The translations under genes were made by a program, and so were the position numbers. From Bacillota bacterium (GTDB taxonomy: Bacteria; Bacillota; Clostridia; Christensenellales; UMGS416): DNA of 48,746 nt. The stretch lies in assembly GCA_023428265.1 (NCBI GenBank), contig JAEYYW010000016.1, positions 1 through 48,746 of the forward strand, written 5' to 3'. Under the pieces are notes generated by a model. It was not told the DNA's origin and searched no databases. It saw nothing but the letters and a program-made list of their open reading frames with translations. Shown one piece after another: positions 30,793 to 38,762 of this stretch (its first letter is position 1; every line of letters begins with the position of its first letter).

Positions 30793-33356
30793 TTCGCCTC
30801 ATACCAGCTATACCCGATGGACACATCGGCCTTCAGCGGCACGCTGAGCCGGGCCACGCTTTCCATGCATTCCTCAAGCAGCGCTTTCACCGCTTCCGCT
30901 TCCTCCTTCGGGCAGTCTACGATCAGTTCGTCGTGCACCTGCAGGATCAGCCTGGCCTGAAAGCCGCGCTTTTCCAGCTCGTCGTGGGTCTTGATCATCG
31001 CCAGCTTGATGATATCGGCGGCGGTGCCCTGGATGGGTGCGTTCATCGCGACGCGCTCGCCGAAGGAGCGCATTGTATAGTTGGGGCTTTTCAGCTCCGG
31101 CATGGGCCGGCGGCGGCCAAAGAGCGTGGAGACATAGCCGGCTTCTTTGCCGTTTTTCACCGACTCCTCCATATAGGCCTTTACGCCGGAATAGGTGGAG
31201 AGGTAGCGCTCGATATACTCCTTGGCCTGATAGCGGGGGATGCCCAGCTGCCGCCCCAGCCCGAAATCGCTGATGCCATACACAATGCCGAAGTTGACGG
31301 CCTTGGCTGAGCTACGCATCTGGTCGGTCACTTCCGCCGGGGCCACGCCAAACACCTGCGCGGCGGTCTGCCGGTGGAAATCAGCGCCGGAGTGGAATGC
31401 TTCCTGCATCTTGATGTCGCCGGCGATGTGGGCCAGCACCCGCAGCTCGATCTGCGAATAGTCTCCGTCCACCAGCACCCGGTCGGGGCTCCCCGCGATG
31501 AAGGCCTTGCGGATGGGCCGGCCCAGGTCCATCCGCACGGGGATGTTTTGCAAATTGGGGTCCGAGCTCGAAATCCGGCCTGTGCTGGTCACGGTCTGGT
31601 GCAGCGTGGTGTGCACCCGGCCGGAGCCCCGCACCAGCGGGATCAGCGCGTCCACATAAGTGCTTTTGAGCTTGCTGATCTGCCGGTACTCCATGATGGC
31701 CGGCACGATCTCGTGCTGGTCCGCCAGCTGCTCCAGCACCTCCGCGTCGGTGGACCAGCCGGTCTTGGTCTTCCTTCCGGCGGGCATGCCCAGCCGCTCA
31801 AACAGAATTTCCCCCAGCTGCCGGGGGGAGTTGATGTTGAAGGGGCTGCCGGCCAGCTCGTGGATGCGGGCGGTGAGCTCATTGAGCTTGACCTCAAACT
31901 CCGCGCCAAGCTGGCACAATACGGCGCTGTCCAGATGGAAGCCTTCGGCCTCCATGTCAGCCAGCACCCGCACAAGGGGCAGCTCGATCTTGTTATAAAG
32001 CTCATCCATCTGCTGCTGGCGAAGCATCTGCGCCTGCTTTTCCGCCAGGTTCAGCATTGCCGAAGCCGGGGCTCCGGCAGGCGCGGCGCCCAGCGTTTTT
32101 TCACACAGGGCTGTAAACTCATATTTGCCGGCCAGCGGGTTGAGAAGATAGCCGGCGATCATTGTGTCAAAGGCAATGGTCCTGATCTCAATGCTGTAGC
32201 TGCGCATCTGCCTGATCCAGCTTTTGCCGTCGTGCAGGATCAGCGAGCCGCACTCCATTAAAGGCCGCAACGCCTTGAACGCGTCGTCGGGCTGCAGGCC
32301 GGGGCCGATCAGGTCGCGCATCAGCGGCACGGCATACTCCGTTTTGCCATCGGATAGGTGCAGGCCCTCGCCAATCCACAGCGCGGCCTGTGGTGCGCCA
32401 GCCAGCCTGCACGCAAGCGCCTCCAGCGCCTCGACGGTTTCCACCGGCTCCACCGGCACCTCGGCCAGCCTGGCCTGCTGCTCGGCCGCGCCGCTGGCAG
32501 CCTTGAGGCGGCCCAGAATCTGCCGCATCTGCAGCTCTTCCAGCGCCTCGAAGGCGTCGGTCTCCTGCCAGGGCTTCAGTGTCATCGTATGGAAATCGCG
32601 GTCCAGCGGGGCGTCACGGCGGATCGTGGCCAACTCTTTGGAAAAGCGGGCAAGCTCCGCGTGCTCGCGCACCTTTTCGCCCAGCTTGCCCTTGATCTCC
32701 GGCCCGTGGGCGATCACTTCCTCCACGCTGCCGTATTGGTGCATCAGGTTCAGCGCCGTCTTCTCCCCCACGCCGGGGATGCCGGGGATGTTGTCTGATG
32801 AATCGCCCATGAGCCCCTTCAGATCGGGGATCTGGTCGGGCCGCAGGCCATAGACCTCATTGAGGTGTTGCGGTGTGAATTCTTCCGTCTCTGAAACACC
32901 CTTCTTGGTGAGCACGACCAGCGTCTTTTCATCAACCAGCTGCAGGGAATCGCGGTCGCCGGTGATCAGCACGGCCTGCACGCCGGCCTCCTGCGCCTTG
33001 CAGGCCAGCGTGCCCAAAAAGTCGTCGGCCTCAAAGCCGTCGGCATCCACACGGGCGATGCCCATGCTGTCCAGCAGCTCCCGCAGCATCGGCAGCTGGG
33101 GCCGCAGGTCTTCGGGCATCGGTTTCCTGCCAGCCTTGTAGTCGGCGTATTGCTCATGGCGGAATGTGGGGCCTTTTTTATCAAACGCAACGCAAAGATA
33201 CTGGGGCTTATAATCGTCCAGCGCCTTTAAAAGCATATTCACAAAGCCGAACACGGCGTTGGTGGGTCTGCCGTCTTTGGCGGTCATCGGCGGCATCGCG
33301 TAAAATGCCCTATGGATCAGGCTGTTGCCGTCGATGACGACCAGGCGCTCCTGCAT
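30789..33356 (-). CDS. polA: DNA polymerase I
   Basis: 855 residues, with AGGAGG before the ATG at 33356. It has an N-terminal 5' nuclease (VVIDGNSLIHRAFYAMP, DGFEADDFLGTLA, GLMGDSSDNIPGIPGVGEKTA). The middle 3'-5' exonuclease-like domain (about 310-480) lacks the acidic metal ligands (WIGEGLHLSDGKTEY where proofreading enzymes have DTE), so it is probably inactive, as in Bacillus and Thermus enzymes. The polymerase motifs are intact: A DGDYSQIELRVLAHI, B KAVNFGIVYG, C QVHDELIVD. It serves Okazaki fragment processing and repair synthesis. Confidence 0.98.
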   Translation of the reverse strand: MQERLVVIDGNSLIHRAFYAMPPMTAKDGRPTNAVFGFVNMLLKALDDYKPQYLCVAFDKKGPTFRHEQYADYKAGRKPMPEDLRPQLPMLRELLDSMGIARVDADGFEADDFLGTLACKAQEAGVQAVLITGDRDSLQLVDEKTLVVLTKKGVSETEEFTPQHLNEVYGLRPDQIPDLKGLMGDSSDNIPGIPGVGEKTALNLMHQYGSVEEVIAHGPEIKGKLGEKVREHAELARFSKELATIRRDAPLDRDFHTMTLKPWQETDAFEALEELQMRQILGRLKAASGAAEQQARLAEVPVEPVETVEALEALACRLAGAPQAALWIGEGLHLSDGKTEYAVPLMRDLIGPGLQPDDAFKALRPLMECGSLILHDGKSWIRQMRSYSIEIRTIAFDTMIAGYLLNPLAGKYEFTALCEKTLGAAPAGAPASAMLNLAEKQAQMLRQQQMDELYNKIELPLVRVLADMEAEGFHLDSAVLCQLGAEFEVKLNELTARIHELAGSPFNINSPRQLGEILFERLGMPAGRKTKTGWSTDAEVLEQLADQHEIVPAIMEYRQISKLKSTYVDALIPLVRGSGRVHTTLHQTVTSTGRISSSDPNLQNIPVRMDLGRPIRKAFIAGSPDRVLVDGDYSQIELRVLAHIAGDIKMQEAFHSGADFHRQTAAQVFGVAPAEVTDQMRSSAKAVNFGIVYGISDFGLGRQLGIPRYQAKEYIERYLSTYSGVKAYMEESVKNGKEAGYVSTLFGRRRPMPELKSPNYTMRSFGERVAMNAPIQGTAADIIKLAMIKTHDELEKRGFQARLILQVHDELIVDCPKEEAEAVKALLEECMESVARLSVPLKADVSIGYSWYEAK

Positions 33357-33597
33357 GGTTCCTCCTGCTGGCGCGAGAAAATGGCAGAAAAGCGCCAGTA
33401 TTACCGGATAATCGTATCATAACCAGGGGTAAAAGGCAAACCGGCGGGGGCAGGAAAGAATGACCAAACTGTAAACAAATCATGCCTAATATGTGAGCCA
33501 GATGATATTACAGCAGAGCCATGCTATGTTCAGAAAAACGATCAGGAGGCTCCATGGAAACCTCAATCGGCTGCTCGGTTATACTCTATACCTAACC

Positions 33598-34050
33598 TCA
33601 CTGCTCCTGGCAGCAGCAACCTCCGGTCACATCCGCCACCATCGGCACATGGGGCACGCCCTCATCATCATACTCCGGGCCGCAGACAGTGAAGCCCAGG
33701 CTGCGGTAAAAGCCCAATGCCTGCACCTGCGCCCCCACATGCACCTGGCCGGCGCCCAGCGCATTTGCCTTCTGCATCAGCAGCCGCATCGCCACCGCGC
33801 CGACGCCGCGGCCGCGGTGGGCTTTGCGCACAGCCACCCGGCCGATGTGCCACAGGCCATTCTTCTGATAAAGCCGGGCCGTGGCGGCGGGCTGACCGCT
33901 ATCTGTCACCAGCACATGCAACGCTGACTTGTCGATCTCGTCAAACTCGGTTTCGGCGGCAAAGCCCTGCTCGGCCACAAAGACTTCCCGGCGGATGGCG
34001 AACACCTCAGAAGTGTCCCCGATGCCGGGGATGAATTTCCCTTGGATCAT
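33598..34050 (-). CDS. GNAT acetyltransferase (ElaA-like)
   Basis: 150 residues, with GGAGGG before the ATG at 34050. The opening EVFAIRREVFVAEQGF and the acetyl-CoA loop RVAVRKAHRGRGVGAVAMRLL are typical of a broad GNAT subgroup with unknown substrates. It ends GGCCCQEQ with three consecutive cysteines, an oddity that could bind metal or reflect chance. Confidence 0.88.
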   Translation of the reverse strand: MIQGKFIPGIGDTSEVFAIRREVFVAEQGFAAETEFDEIDKSALHVLVTDSGQPAATARLYQKNGLWHIGRVAVRKAHRGRGVGAVAMRLLMQKANALGAGQVHVGAQVQALGFYRSLGFTVCGPEYDDEGVPHVPMVADVTGGCCCQEQ

Positions 34051-34136
34051 AGTTATCCCTCCGAGGATACAGTTTACTAAAAGTTGGAGCGAAAAGGAAT
34101 GGGAAGCAATGGTTCATTCTCAATTGCCCATTGTGT

Positions 34137-34142
34137 TATAAT
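34137..34142 (+). promoter_or_regulatory. -10 element of the DUF896 gene
   Basis: TATAAT, 20 bp before the ATG at 34162. A weak -35 (TTCATT, 34113-34118) lies 18 bp upstream. Confidence 0.55.
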
Positions 34143-34161
34143 AAAAGGCGGAGGAGTTGCC

Positions 34162-34383
34162 ATGATTTCAAAAGAACTGATCGACAGGATCAATGAGCTC
34201 GCCAAAAAGAGCCGCGAAGAAGGCCTGACCGAGTGCGAAGCCGCCGAGCAAAAAGAACTGCGGGGCCAGTATCTGGCGTCGTTTCGCCAGCGGGTTGTGG
34301 ATGTGCTGGACAACACCTGGGTCGAGACACCGGACGGCAAGCGCACCAAGCTCGAAAAGGGGCCCGATCGGCCAAAGAACTGA
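34162..34383 (+). CDS. DUF896 (UPF0291, YnzC-like) small protein
   Basis: 73 residues from the ATG at 34162 (GGAGGAG 6 nt upstream). It opens MISKELIDRINELAKKSREE and contains LTECEAAEQKELRGQYL and FRQRVVDVLD, the full family pattern of a two-helix hairpin. In Bacillus the relative ynzC lies beside the SOS-controlled cell-division inhibitor yneA; no LexA site was recognised here. A terminator follows. Confidence 0.93.
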   Translation: MISKELIDRINELAKKSREEGLTECEAAEQKELRGQYLASFRQRVVDVLDNTWVETPDGKRTKLEKGPDRPKN

Positions 34384-34394
34384 AAAGATACTTC

Positions 34395-34425
34395 AAACCC
34401 GCGCCTGTCCGGCGCGGGTTTTGCT
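34395..34425. terminator. Bidirectional terminator between the DUF896 and small lipoprotein genes
   Basis: AAACCCGCGCC / GGCGCGGGTTTT, usable on both strands of this convergent pair. Confidence 0.88.
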
Positions 34426-34429
34426 TTGG

Positions 34430-34780
34430 TTAGTCCAGCTTGTCCAGCTCGTCGATGATTGAGTTGGCGTCTTCGATGGCCTTGTCCAGCTCCTTTAGGG
34501 CCTCGTTCAGGTCGTCAATGGCCTGCTGGCTGTCAGCCTCCAGGTCCGGCGTGGCGGAGGGCACAAGGGTGGCTGCGGGCGAAGCGGTTTCCGGCGCGCC
34601 TGTTTGAGAAGTGCTGCCGGGCGCGGTGCTCTCCGCCACTTCACTGCCAGTGGGGGCGACGGTGGCCGCCGGGCTGCCGGTCACGGTCGATCCGCCGCCG
34701 GCGGGCCGTTCTTCCACGCAACCGGCCAGAAACGCCGCGGACAGCAAAACAGCTATGATCAACAAAGTATGTCTCTTCAA
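34430..34780 (-). CDS. Small lipoprotein with coiled-coil tail (unknown function)
   Basis: 116 residues from a TTG at 34780 (GGTGAT upstream; no better start nearby). The signal peptide ends AFLAGC with Cys 21. A Gly/Ser/Thr/Pro-rich spacer of about 55 residues follows, then a charged helix (AIDDLNEALKELDKAIEDA) with heptad character. It should be tethered to the outer membrane face with an extended stalk and a short coiled coil. No family recognised. Confidence 0.75.
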   Translation of the reverse strand: MKRHTLLIIAVLLSAAFLAGCVEERPAGGGSTVTGSPAATVAPTGSEVAESTAPGSTSQTGAPETASPAATLVPSATPDLEADSQQAIDDLNEALKELDKAIEDANSIIDELDKLD

Positions 34781-34879
34781 TCAAATCACCATCCTCAGGA
34801 TGATGAAAGTTTATCCCGAATGCATGGCAGATGGCAAGCAGGTGGGAAACATTGCCGAAATCCTGCCGCAGATCAGAAA

Positions 34880-34906
34880 GCCCCGGTTCCGCAAGGGAAC
34901 CGGGGC
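34880..34906 (-). terminator. Hairpin downstream of the DUF4380-like gene
   Basis: CCCCGGTTCC / GGAACCGGGG with a GCAA loop, 30 bp after the stop. On the minus strand it is followed by CTTTCTGAT, a weak U tract. Confidence 0.65.
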
Positions 34907-34935
34907 CAGCTTTCTACAAAGGCATGCGGAGGAGG

Positions 34936-35922
34936 TTATTCCTCCTCATCCTCGCAGTCGCAATCGTCTTCGCAGCCACAGCCACAGCCGCAGCCACAGC
35001 CATCGTCGCAGTCATCACAATCGCAGCAGTCGCCCAGCAGGTCGTCCATCAGCTCGTCGATCTTGTCGTCGTCGTCTTCCGGCGCCGCCACATCGTCCAC
35101 CAGATACCAGCTTTCCATGTGGTCCAGCTCCTCGCCGGGCTCCACCTTCAGCATCGGGGAGAGAGACTCCATCTCCAGCATGAAGTCGGTGGTGTAGGTC
35201 TCATAGGAAGCGCCGCTGTCCGGATAGGTCATATCCAGCTCATGCATGAACTGCTTGATGAACACCTGGTTGTGGTTGAAATAGGCGGCCCAGCCGAACT
35301 CGTTGTTGGTGCCGAACTTGAACGGCGGCGCGCAGTTGGGATCCTGCTTGACGGTGATGTAGCGCTCGCCCCACCACACGCGGTGGTCGTTCATCTTCGT
35401 ATAGGGCCACAGGGCCAGCACGCGATTGTTGAGCATCTCGTTTTTACGCAGCGTCATCGGCACAACTTCCTTGCCGCCGGGGGCCATCACGGACAGCGCC
35501 CACACGGAGAGCTCCACCGGCCAGGCGCCTTCGTTGCGCACGCGGTGGATGATGTTCACCTCGCTGGTCTCGTCATCCAGCATGATGTCCATTTCCTTGG
35601 CCATGTGGGCCCAGGGCTCGGTGGGCTGGATCGTGCGGATGCCGCCCTCGATGCGCTCCCACTGCACCGGGCCGTTGTCCGGCTCATAGGTGCGGGCTTC
35701 ATGCTCCGGGCTGTGCCACAGGCGGTGGCCGCCCAAAATCTTCCAGCCCCTGTTGCCCACGTTGTCTGGTGCTTCACAAAACATGTTTTCCCGGTCGGTG
35801 AAGCCGTAGCGGATGATGCGCGGGCCCACGTCCACGGTGACAACAACGTCTACCAGGCCGTTGGTGAGCTTCACGCAGCGGCCAAAGGCGCCGTATTGGA
35901 TCTCGCTGATCTGTATAGCCAT
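34936..35922 (-). CDS. DUF4380-like (aldose-epimerase-fold) protein with Cys/Asp-rich tail
   Basis: 328 residues, with GGAGG before the ATG at 35922. Residues 1-275 look like the galactose-mutarotase-type beta-sandwich seen in DUF4380 proteins (LTNGLVDVVVTVDVGPRII, GGHRLWHSPE). A 48-residue tail (281-328) holds 11 cysteines and about 22 Asp/Glu, including a GC dipeptide repeated five times (308-317). The tail should bind metal if reduced. I do not know it from other family members. The nucleotide repeat (TGTGGC/TGCGGC) suggests expansion by slippage. Confidence 0.8.
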   Translation of the reverse strand: MAIQISEIQYGAFGRCVKLTNGLVDVVVTVDVGPRIIRYGFTDRENMFCEAPDNVGNRGWKILGGHRLWHSPEHEARTYEPDNGPVQWERIEGGIRTIQPTEPWAHMAKEMDIMLDDETSEVNIIHRVRNEGAWPVELSVWALSVMAPGGKEVVPMTLRKNEMLNNRVLALWPYTKMNDHRVWWGERYITVKQDPNCAPPFKFGTNNEFGWAAYFNHNQVFIKQFMHELDMTYPDSGASYETYTTDFMLEMESLSPMLKVEPGEELDHMESWYLVDDVAAPEDDDDKIDELMDDLLGDCCDCDDCDDGCGCGCGCGCEDDCDCEDEEE

Positions 35923-36073
35923 GATAATACCTCCATAGGTTTATGGGAAAATTGTAACAGCACTGCCAGGGATAGGCAATAGCCGCTGTGTGAAATTACT
36001 GCTAATTCCGCCCTTTACGGCATATCATGCCCGGTGGGCATGCAGGTATTCCAAACAGTCGCCGGGAAATCGC

Positions 36074-36502
36074 TCAAAGCTCACAGCGGACAGAGCAGGC
36101 CCAGGTGCGGACGCGCTCTGCGGCGCCTTGCGGCTGGTCAGGCAAATAGACATCAGCAATCGTCTTTGACCATTGCTTCATCACCGCCTGCGAACCATCG
36201 GCATCGTGCTGCAGCACACGTTTATTTCCTTCTGCCAGCGTTGAAACCCGCCTTCTGATCTCCTGGATGGATAACCCGTTATCAATATGCTGCTGAAACA
36301 CCTTCCGCAGACCTTCCATGGCCTTCGGCTCAAACCTGGCTGGGTGCTGCAGGTTGTAGGTGGCAACGGTTTTGAAATGCTCTGCCAAGAGATCCGGGTC
36401 GTTGTATTCCCAGGAAATGATCGTTCCAAGCATGCCCCAGCAATCCAGGCTGTTGACCTGTGGGGCGCCGCACTCGGGGCAGTGGTGCATGACTTTCTCC
36501 AT
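36074..36502 (-). CDS. DUF5946-like protein with N-terminal zinc-ribbon half
   Basis: 142 residues, with GGAG before the ATG at 36502. HHCPECGAPQ at the N-terminus, followed by SLDCWGML and VATYNLQHPARF, resembles DUF5946 proteins (CPxCGA, then an AYxLQHP motif). The function is unknown. The rest is helical and charged. The 151 bp between this gene and the DUF4380-like gene holds only a CATGCCC/GGGCATG hairpin (36026-36042). Confidence 0.6.
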   Translation of the reverse strand: MEKVMHHCPECGAPQVNSLDCWGMLGTIISWEYNDPDLLAEHFKTVATYNLQHPARFEPKAMEGLRKVFQQHIDNGLSIQEIRRRVSTLAEGNKRVLQHDADGSQAVMKQWSKTIADVYLPDQPQGAAERVRTWACSVRCEL

Positions 36503-36645
36503 TATAAATCTCCAAAAGCAATTCTGATTCCTATTAACGATCAGTGTAACTTCTGTCTTAAAGTCTGCAAATCAACCAGAACAAACACCCCCGCTTGTAT
36601 TCCCCGCACCCACGCGCTACAATACCAATGAAAGAGGTGATATCG

Positions 36646-36900
36646 ATGGACGAACGGGAACGCGACTCCGTGGTGTTTGAGACAGAGGACGGCACGGAGA
36701 TGGAATTCAGCGTGATCCACGAGTTCTACTACGACGGCGGCATGTATGCCGTGCTGCAGCGCGACGGCTCCGCCGGCGACACCTTGATCGCCGAGGTTGT
36801 GGACCCGATGGGCCCGGACGAGGAATTCCTCCCTCTGCCAATGGACAGGCAGCAAACACTGCTGGATTTCCTCAGCCGGGGCGGCGCCGGAGACGACTGA
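36646..36900 (+). CDS. DUF1292 family protein
   Basis: 84 residues from the ATG at 36646 (AGAGGTGAT upstream; an upstream frame to 36595 has no ribosome site). VVFETEDGTEMEFSVIHEFYYDGGMYAVLQ is the YrzB/DUF1292 pattern (seen in two shorter blocks). This small Firmicutes protein, often near alaS or yrrL, has unknown function. The terminator follows after 5 bp. Confidence 0.9.
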   Translation: MDERERDSVVFETEDGTEMEFSVIHEFYYDGGMYAVLQRDGSAGDTLIAEVVDPMGPDEEFLPLPMDRQQTLLDFLSRGGAGDD

Positions 36901-36905
36901 AAAGG

Positions 36906-36932
36906 AAAACCCCCGCGATTGCGGGGGTTTTT
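36906..36932. terminator. Bidirectional terminator between the DUF1292 gene and rplS
   Basis: AAAACCCCCGC / GCGGGGGTTTTT with a GATT loop. The minus-strand copy follows the rplS stop directly. Confidence 0.9.
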
Positions 36933-36933
36933 G

Positions 36934-37281
36934 TTACCTTGTGATTCTTTCCTTGACCTTGGCCGCCTTGCCCACGCGGTCGCGCAGGTAATACAGCTTG
37001 GCCTTTCTGACCTTGCCGCGGCGAAGCACCTGGATGCTATCCAGCCTGGGTGAATGAAGGGGGAAAACCCTTTCCACGCCGATGCCATAGGAAACACGGC
37101 GCACGGTGAACGTTTCGTTCACAGAGCCGCCCTTGCGCGCGATGACCACGCCTTCAAAGGCCTGAATGCGCTCGCGGGTGCCTTCGACGACCTTCACGTT
37201 CACACGGACCGTGTCGCCGGGGCGGAAGTCGGGGATATCGGAGCGAAGCTGCTCCTGCTCCAACACTTTGATGTCCAGCAT
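36934..37281 (-). CDS. rplS: Ribosomal protein L19
   Basis: 115 residues, standard length. It has DIPDFRPGDTVRVNVKV, RIQAFEGVVIARKGG and VRRVSYGIGVERVFPLHSP. L19 sits at the 30S-50S interface. AAGGAGG precedes the ATG. It stands alone here, away from the usual rpsP-rimM-trmD cluster, with its own promoter and a 115-nt leader. Confidence 0.98.
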   Translation of the reverse strand: MLDIKVLEQEQLRSDIPDFRPGDTVRVNVKVVEGTRERIQAFEGVVIARKGGSVNETFTVRRVSYGIGVERVFPLHSPRLDSIQVLRRGKVRKAKLYYLRDRVGKAAKVKERITR

Positions 37282-37432
37282 AATTTAGTTCCTCCTTCCC
37301 GAGAAGACGTTCTTGCCGGTAAACACGCTCCGCACAGGGCGAAGATCGTTTGGCGCATTGCGCGCCGAGGCAGCGGACCGTCCTGGTGAATACAGCAGGA
37401 GATATTATAGCAAGATCAGGCGGATCATGCAA
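37282..37432 (-). promoter_or_regulatory. rplS promoter and structured leader
   Basis: On the minus strand, -35 TTGCAT (37427-37432), 17 bp, then -10 TATAAT (37404-37409). The ~115-nt leader to the ATG contains a GCGC/GCGC stem and other GC-rich complementary segments. Firmicutes often carry an autoregulatory L19 leader at this place; the fold here was not tested. Confidence 0.6.
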
Positions 37433-37510
37433 GAATAAAATACAGAGTGTGCGACGAGGGATCGATTGCAGCCCTGGCGCCGGACATAACACTCCATTCC
37501 ATCATGGGGC

Positions 37511-37541
37511 AGCAAAAAAAGCACCTCTTCAGAGGTGCTTT
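37511..37541 (-). terminator. Terminator of the duplicated-domain membrane protein
   Basis: AGCACCTCT / AGAGGTGCT, followed on the minus strand by seven T (complement of the A run at 37514-37520). Confidence 0.88.
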
Positions 37542-37563
37542 CATTGCTGTTTGTTGATCGCGG

Positions 37564-38730
37564 TCAGTCAATCTCCAGCACGGCCTTGGCCGCAGATATG
37601 GCCTGGGCGAGCTGGTCACCTCCCTGGGCAGGGAACGCAAGCATCATGCCGGCAGGATTGAACGCCTTGGTGAGGCTTTTATAGCCATCCAGCGGAATGC
37701 CGTAGAGTTTCTCCGGCCCGGCAACACCCTTCTTGTCAACGGCTGAGGCCCGACCGGCGGAAAGATCAACACCCTCCGGCAGATTGAGCTGTGCAACCAC
37801 CTCGTCAACCGGGGCGAGCGCACCCTGCCTGGCAAGGATCGAGAAGACATCGTCGGTAACCATGATCATGCCGGACTTGTAGTTGGGCATCCGGGCAGCC
37901 AGTATCGCTGCGATATCGCTCTCGCGGCCCAGCTGGTATTGCAGGCAATGCACGCCGGAGACCTCCGGCTCAAAGCGCACCTCTTTCTGAATGGCATCCT
38001 TCCAGGTGAACGCTTCGTGCCTGTCTATGTATTGGGTGGCAATGTAGAACCCGAAGCTGCCCTCGCCGGCGTTCATGCTTTCCAGGTTCAGGTCCGTCAT
38101 CGAAAGGAGCCTGTCCACCACAAGCTTCGTATTTGCAGGATTCCTTTCATAGAAGGACGGGAACGCCAGAATCATGCCTTCGGGGTTGAAATAAGCCTGA
38201 AGGCCCTTGAAGCTGTCCAACGGGATGCCGCAGATGTGCTGCTCGCCGGGGGTGTCTTCGTCAGGCTTGACGATCACACGGGCGGCGGAAGCGTTGAAAT
38301 CGGAAGGAAGGCCGTAATCGGCAAACTTATCCTCCAGAGCGAGGAAAGTGCCGCTCTCGGCATACCCTTTGTAAACATCCGCCGGAAGAATCCACGCATC
38401 GCCTTCCTGGGCGGTGATGCGGGCGGCCAGCACCTGATAGGTGGTGCTCTCCTGGCCCTCCATGAGCGGCATCACAATCAGATTGACTTCCTTTTGATCC
38501 ATCGGCAGCGCGCACAGCAACTCCGCCTCCAACGCCTGAAGCCTGTTGGAGTCGTATGCCTTGCTGAGCATCATCACATCCACCTTGCGGTCATTCGGCG
38601 TTTTGGGCGTCGTGCCGGTGAGCAGCAGGTTGGTGCCCACCAGCGCGCAAAGCAGCACAATCAGATAGTGGAAGCGGTAGTAATGCCAGTGCTTCGACAA
38701 ACGCTTTTTGGTAATTCTCGTATCAAACAT
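37564..38730 (-). CDS. Membrane-anchored protein with internally duplicated domain (unknown function)
   Basis: 388 residues. A basic N-terminus and one helix (about 22-38) anchor an extracytoplasmic body. Two segments repeat each other: about 100-194 (LAARITAQEGDAWILPADVY...CGIPLDSFKGLQAYFNPEGMILAFP, seen in parts) and about 277-369 (LAARMPNYKSGMIMVTDDVF...YGIPLDGYKSLTKAFNPAGMMLAFP). The pattern hints at a periplasmic-binding-like half repeated in tandem. I do not recognise the family. It lies 32 bp downstream of lysS on the same strand. Confidence 0.75.
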   Translation of the reverse strand: MFDTRITKKRLSKHWHYYRFHYLIVLLCALVGTNLLLTGTTPKTPNDRKVDVMMLSKAYDSNRLQALEAELLCALPMDQKEVNLIVMPLMEGQESTTYQVLAARITAQEGDAWILPADVYKGYAESGTFLALEDKFADYGLPSDFNASAARVIVKPDEDTPGEQHICGIPLDSFKGLQAYFNPEGMILAFPSFYERNPANTKLVVDRLLSMTDLNLESMNAGEGSFGFYIATQYIDRHEAFTWKDAIQKEVRFEPEVSGVHCLQYQLGRESDIAAILAARMPNYKSGMIMVTDDVFSILARQGALAPVDEVVAQLNLPEGVDLSAGRASAVDKKGVAGPEKLYGIPLDGYKSLTKAFNPAGMMLAFPAQGGDQLAQAISAAKAVLEID

Positions 38731-38762
38731 CGCATCGCCCCCCTTTCAGGCGGCACATTGGG

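Noticed and set aside
33554..33595. 13-codon frame with a good AGGAGG, between polA and a GNAT gene
   Set aside because: The ribosome site is good, but a 13-residue peptide without conservation evidence or a clear promoter cannot be supported as a gene.
36026..36042. Hairpin CATGCCC/GGGCATG as terminator of the DUF5946-like gene
   Set aside because: No U tract on the relevant strand and a stem of only seven bp.
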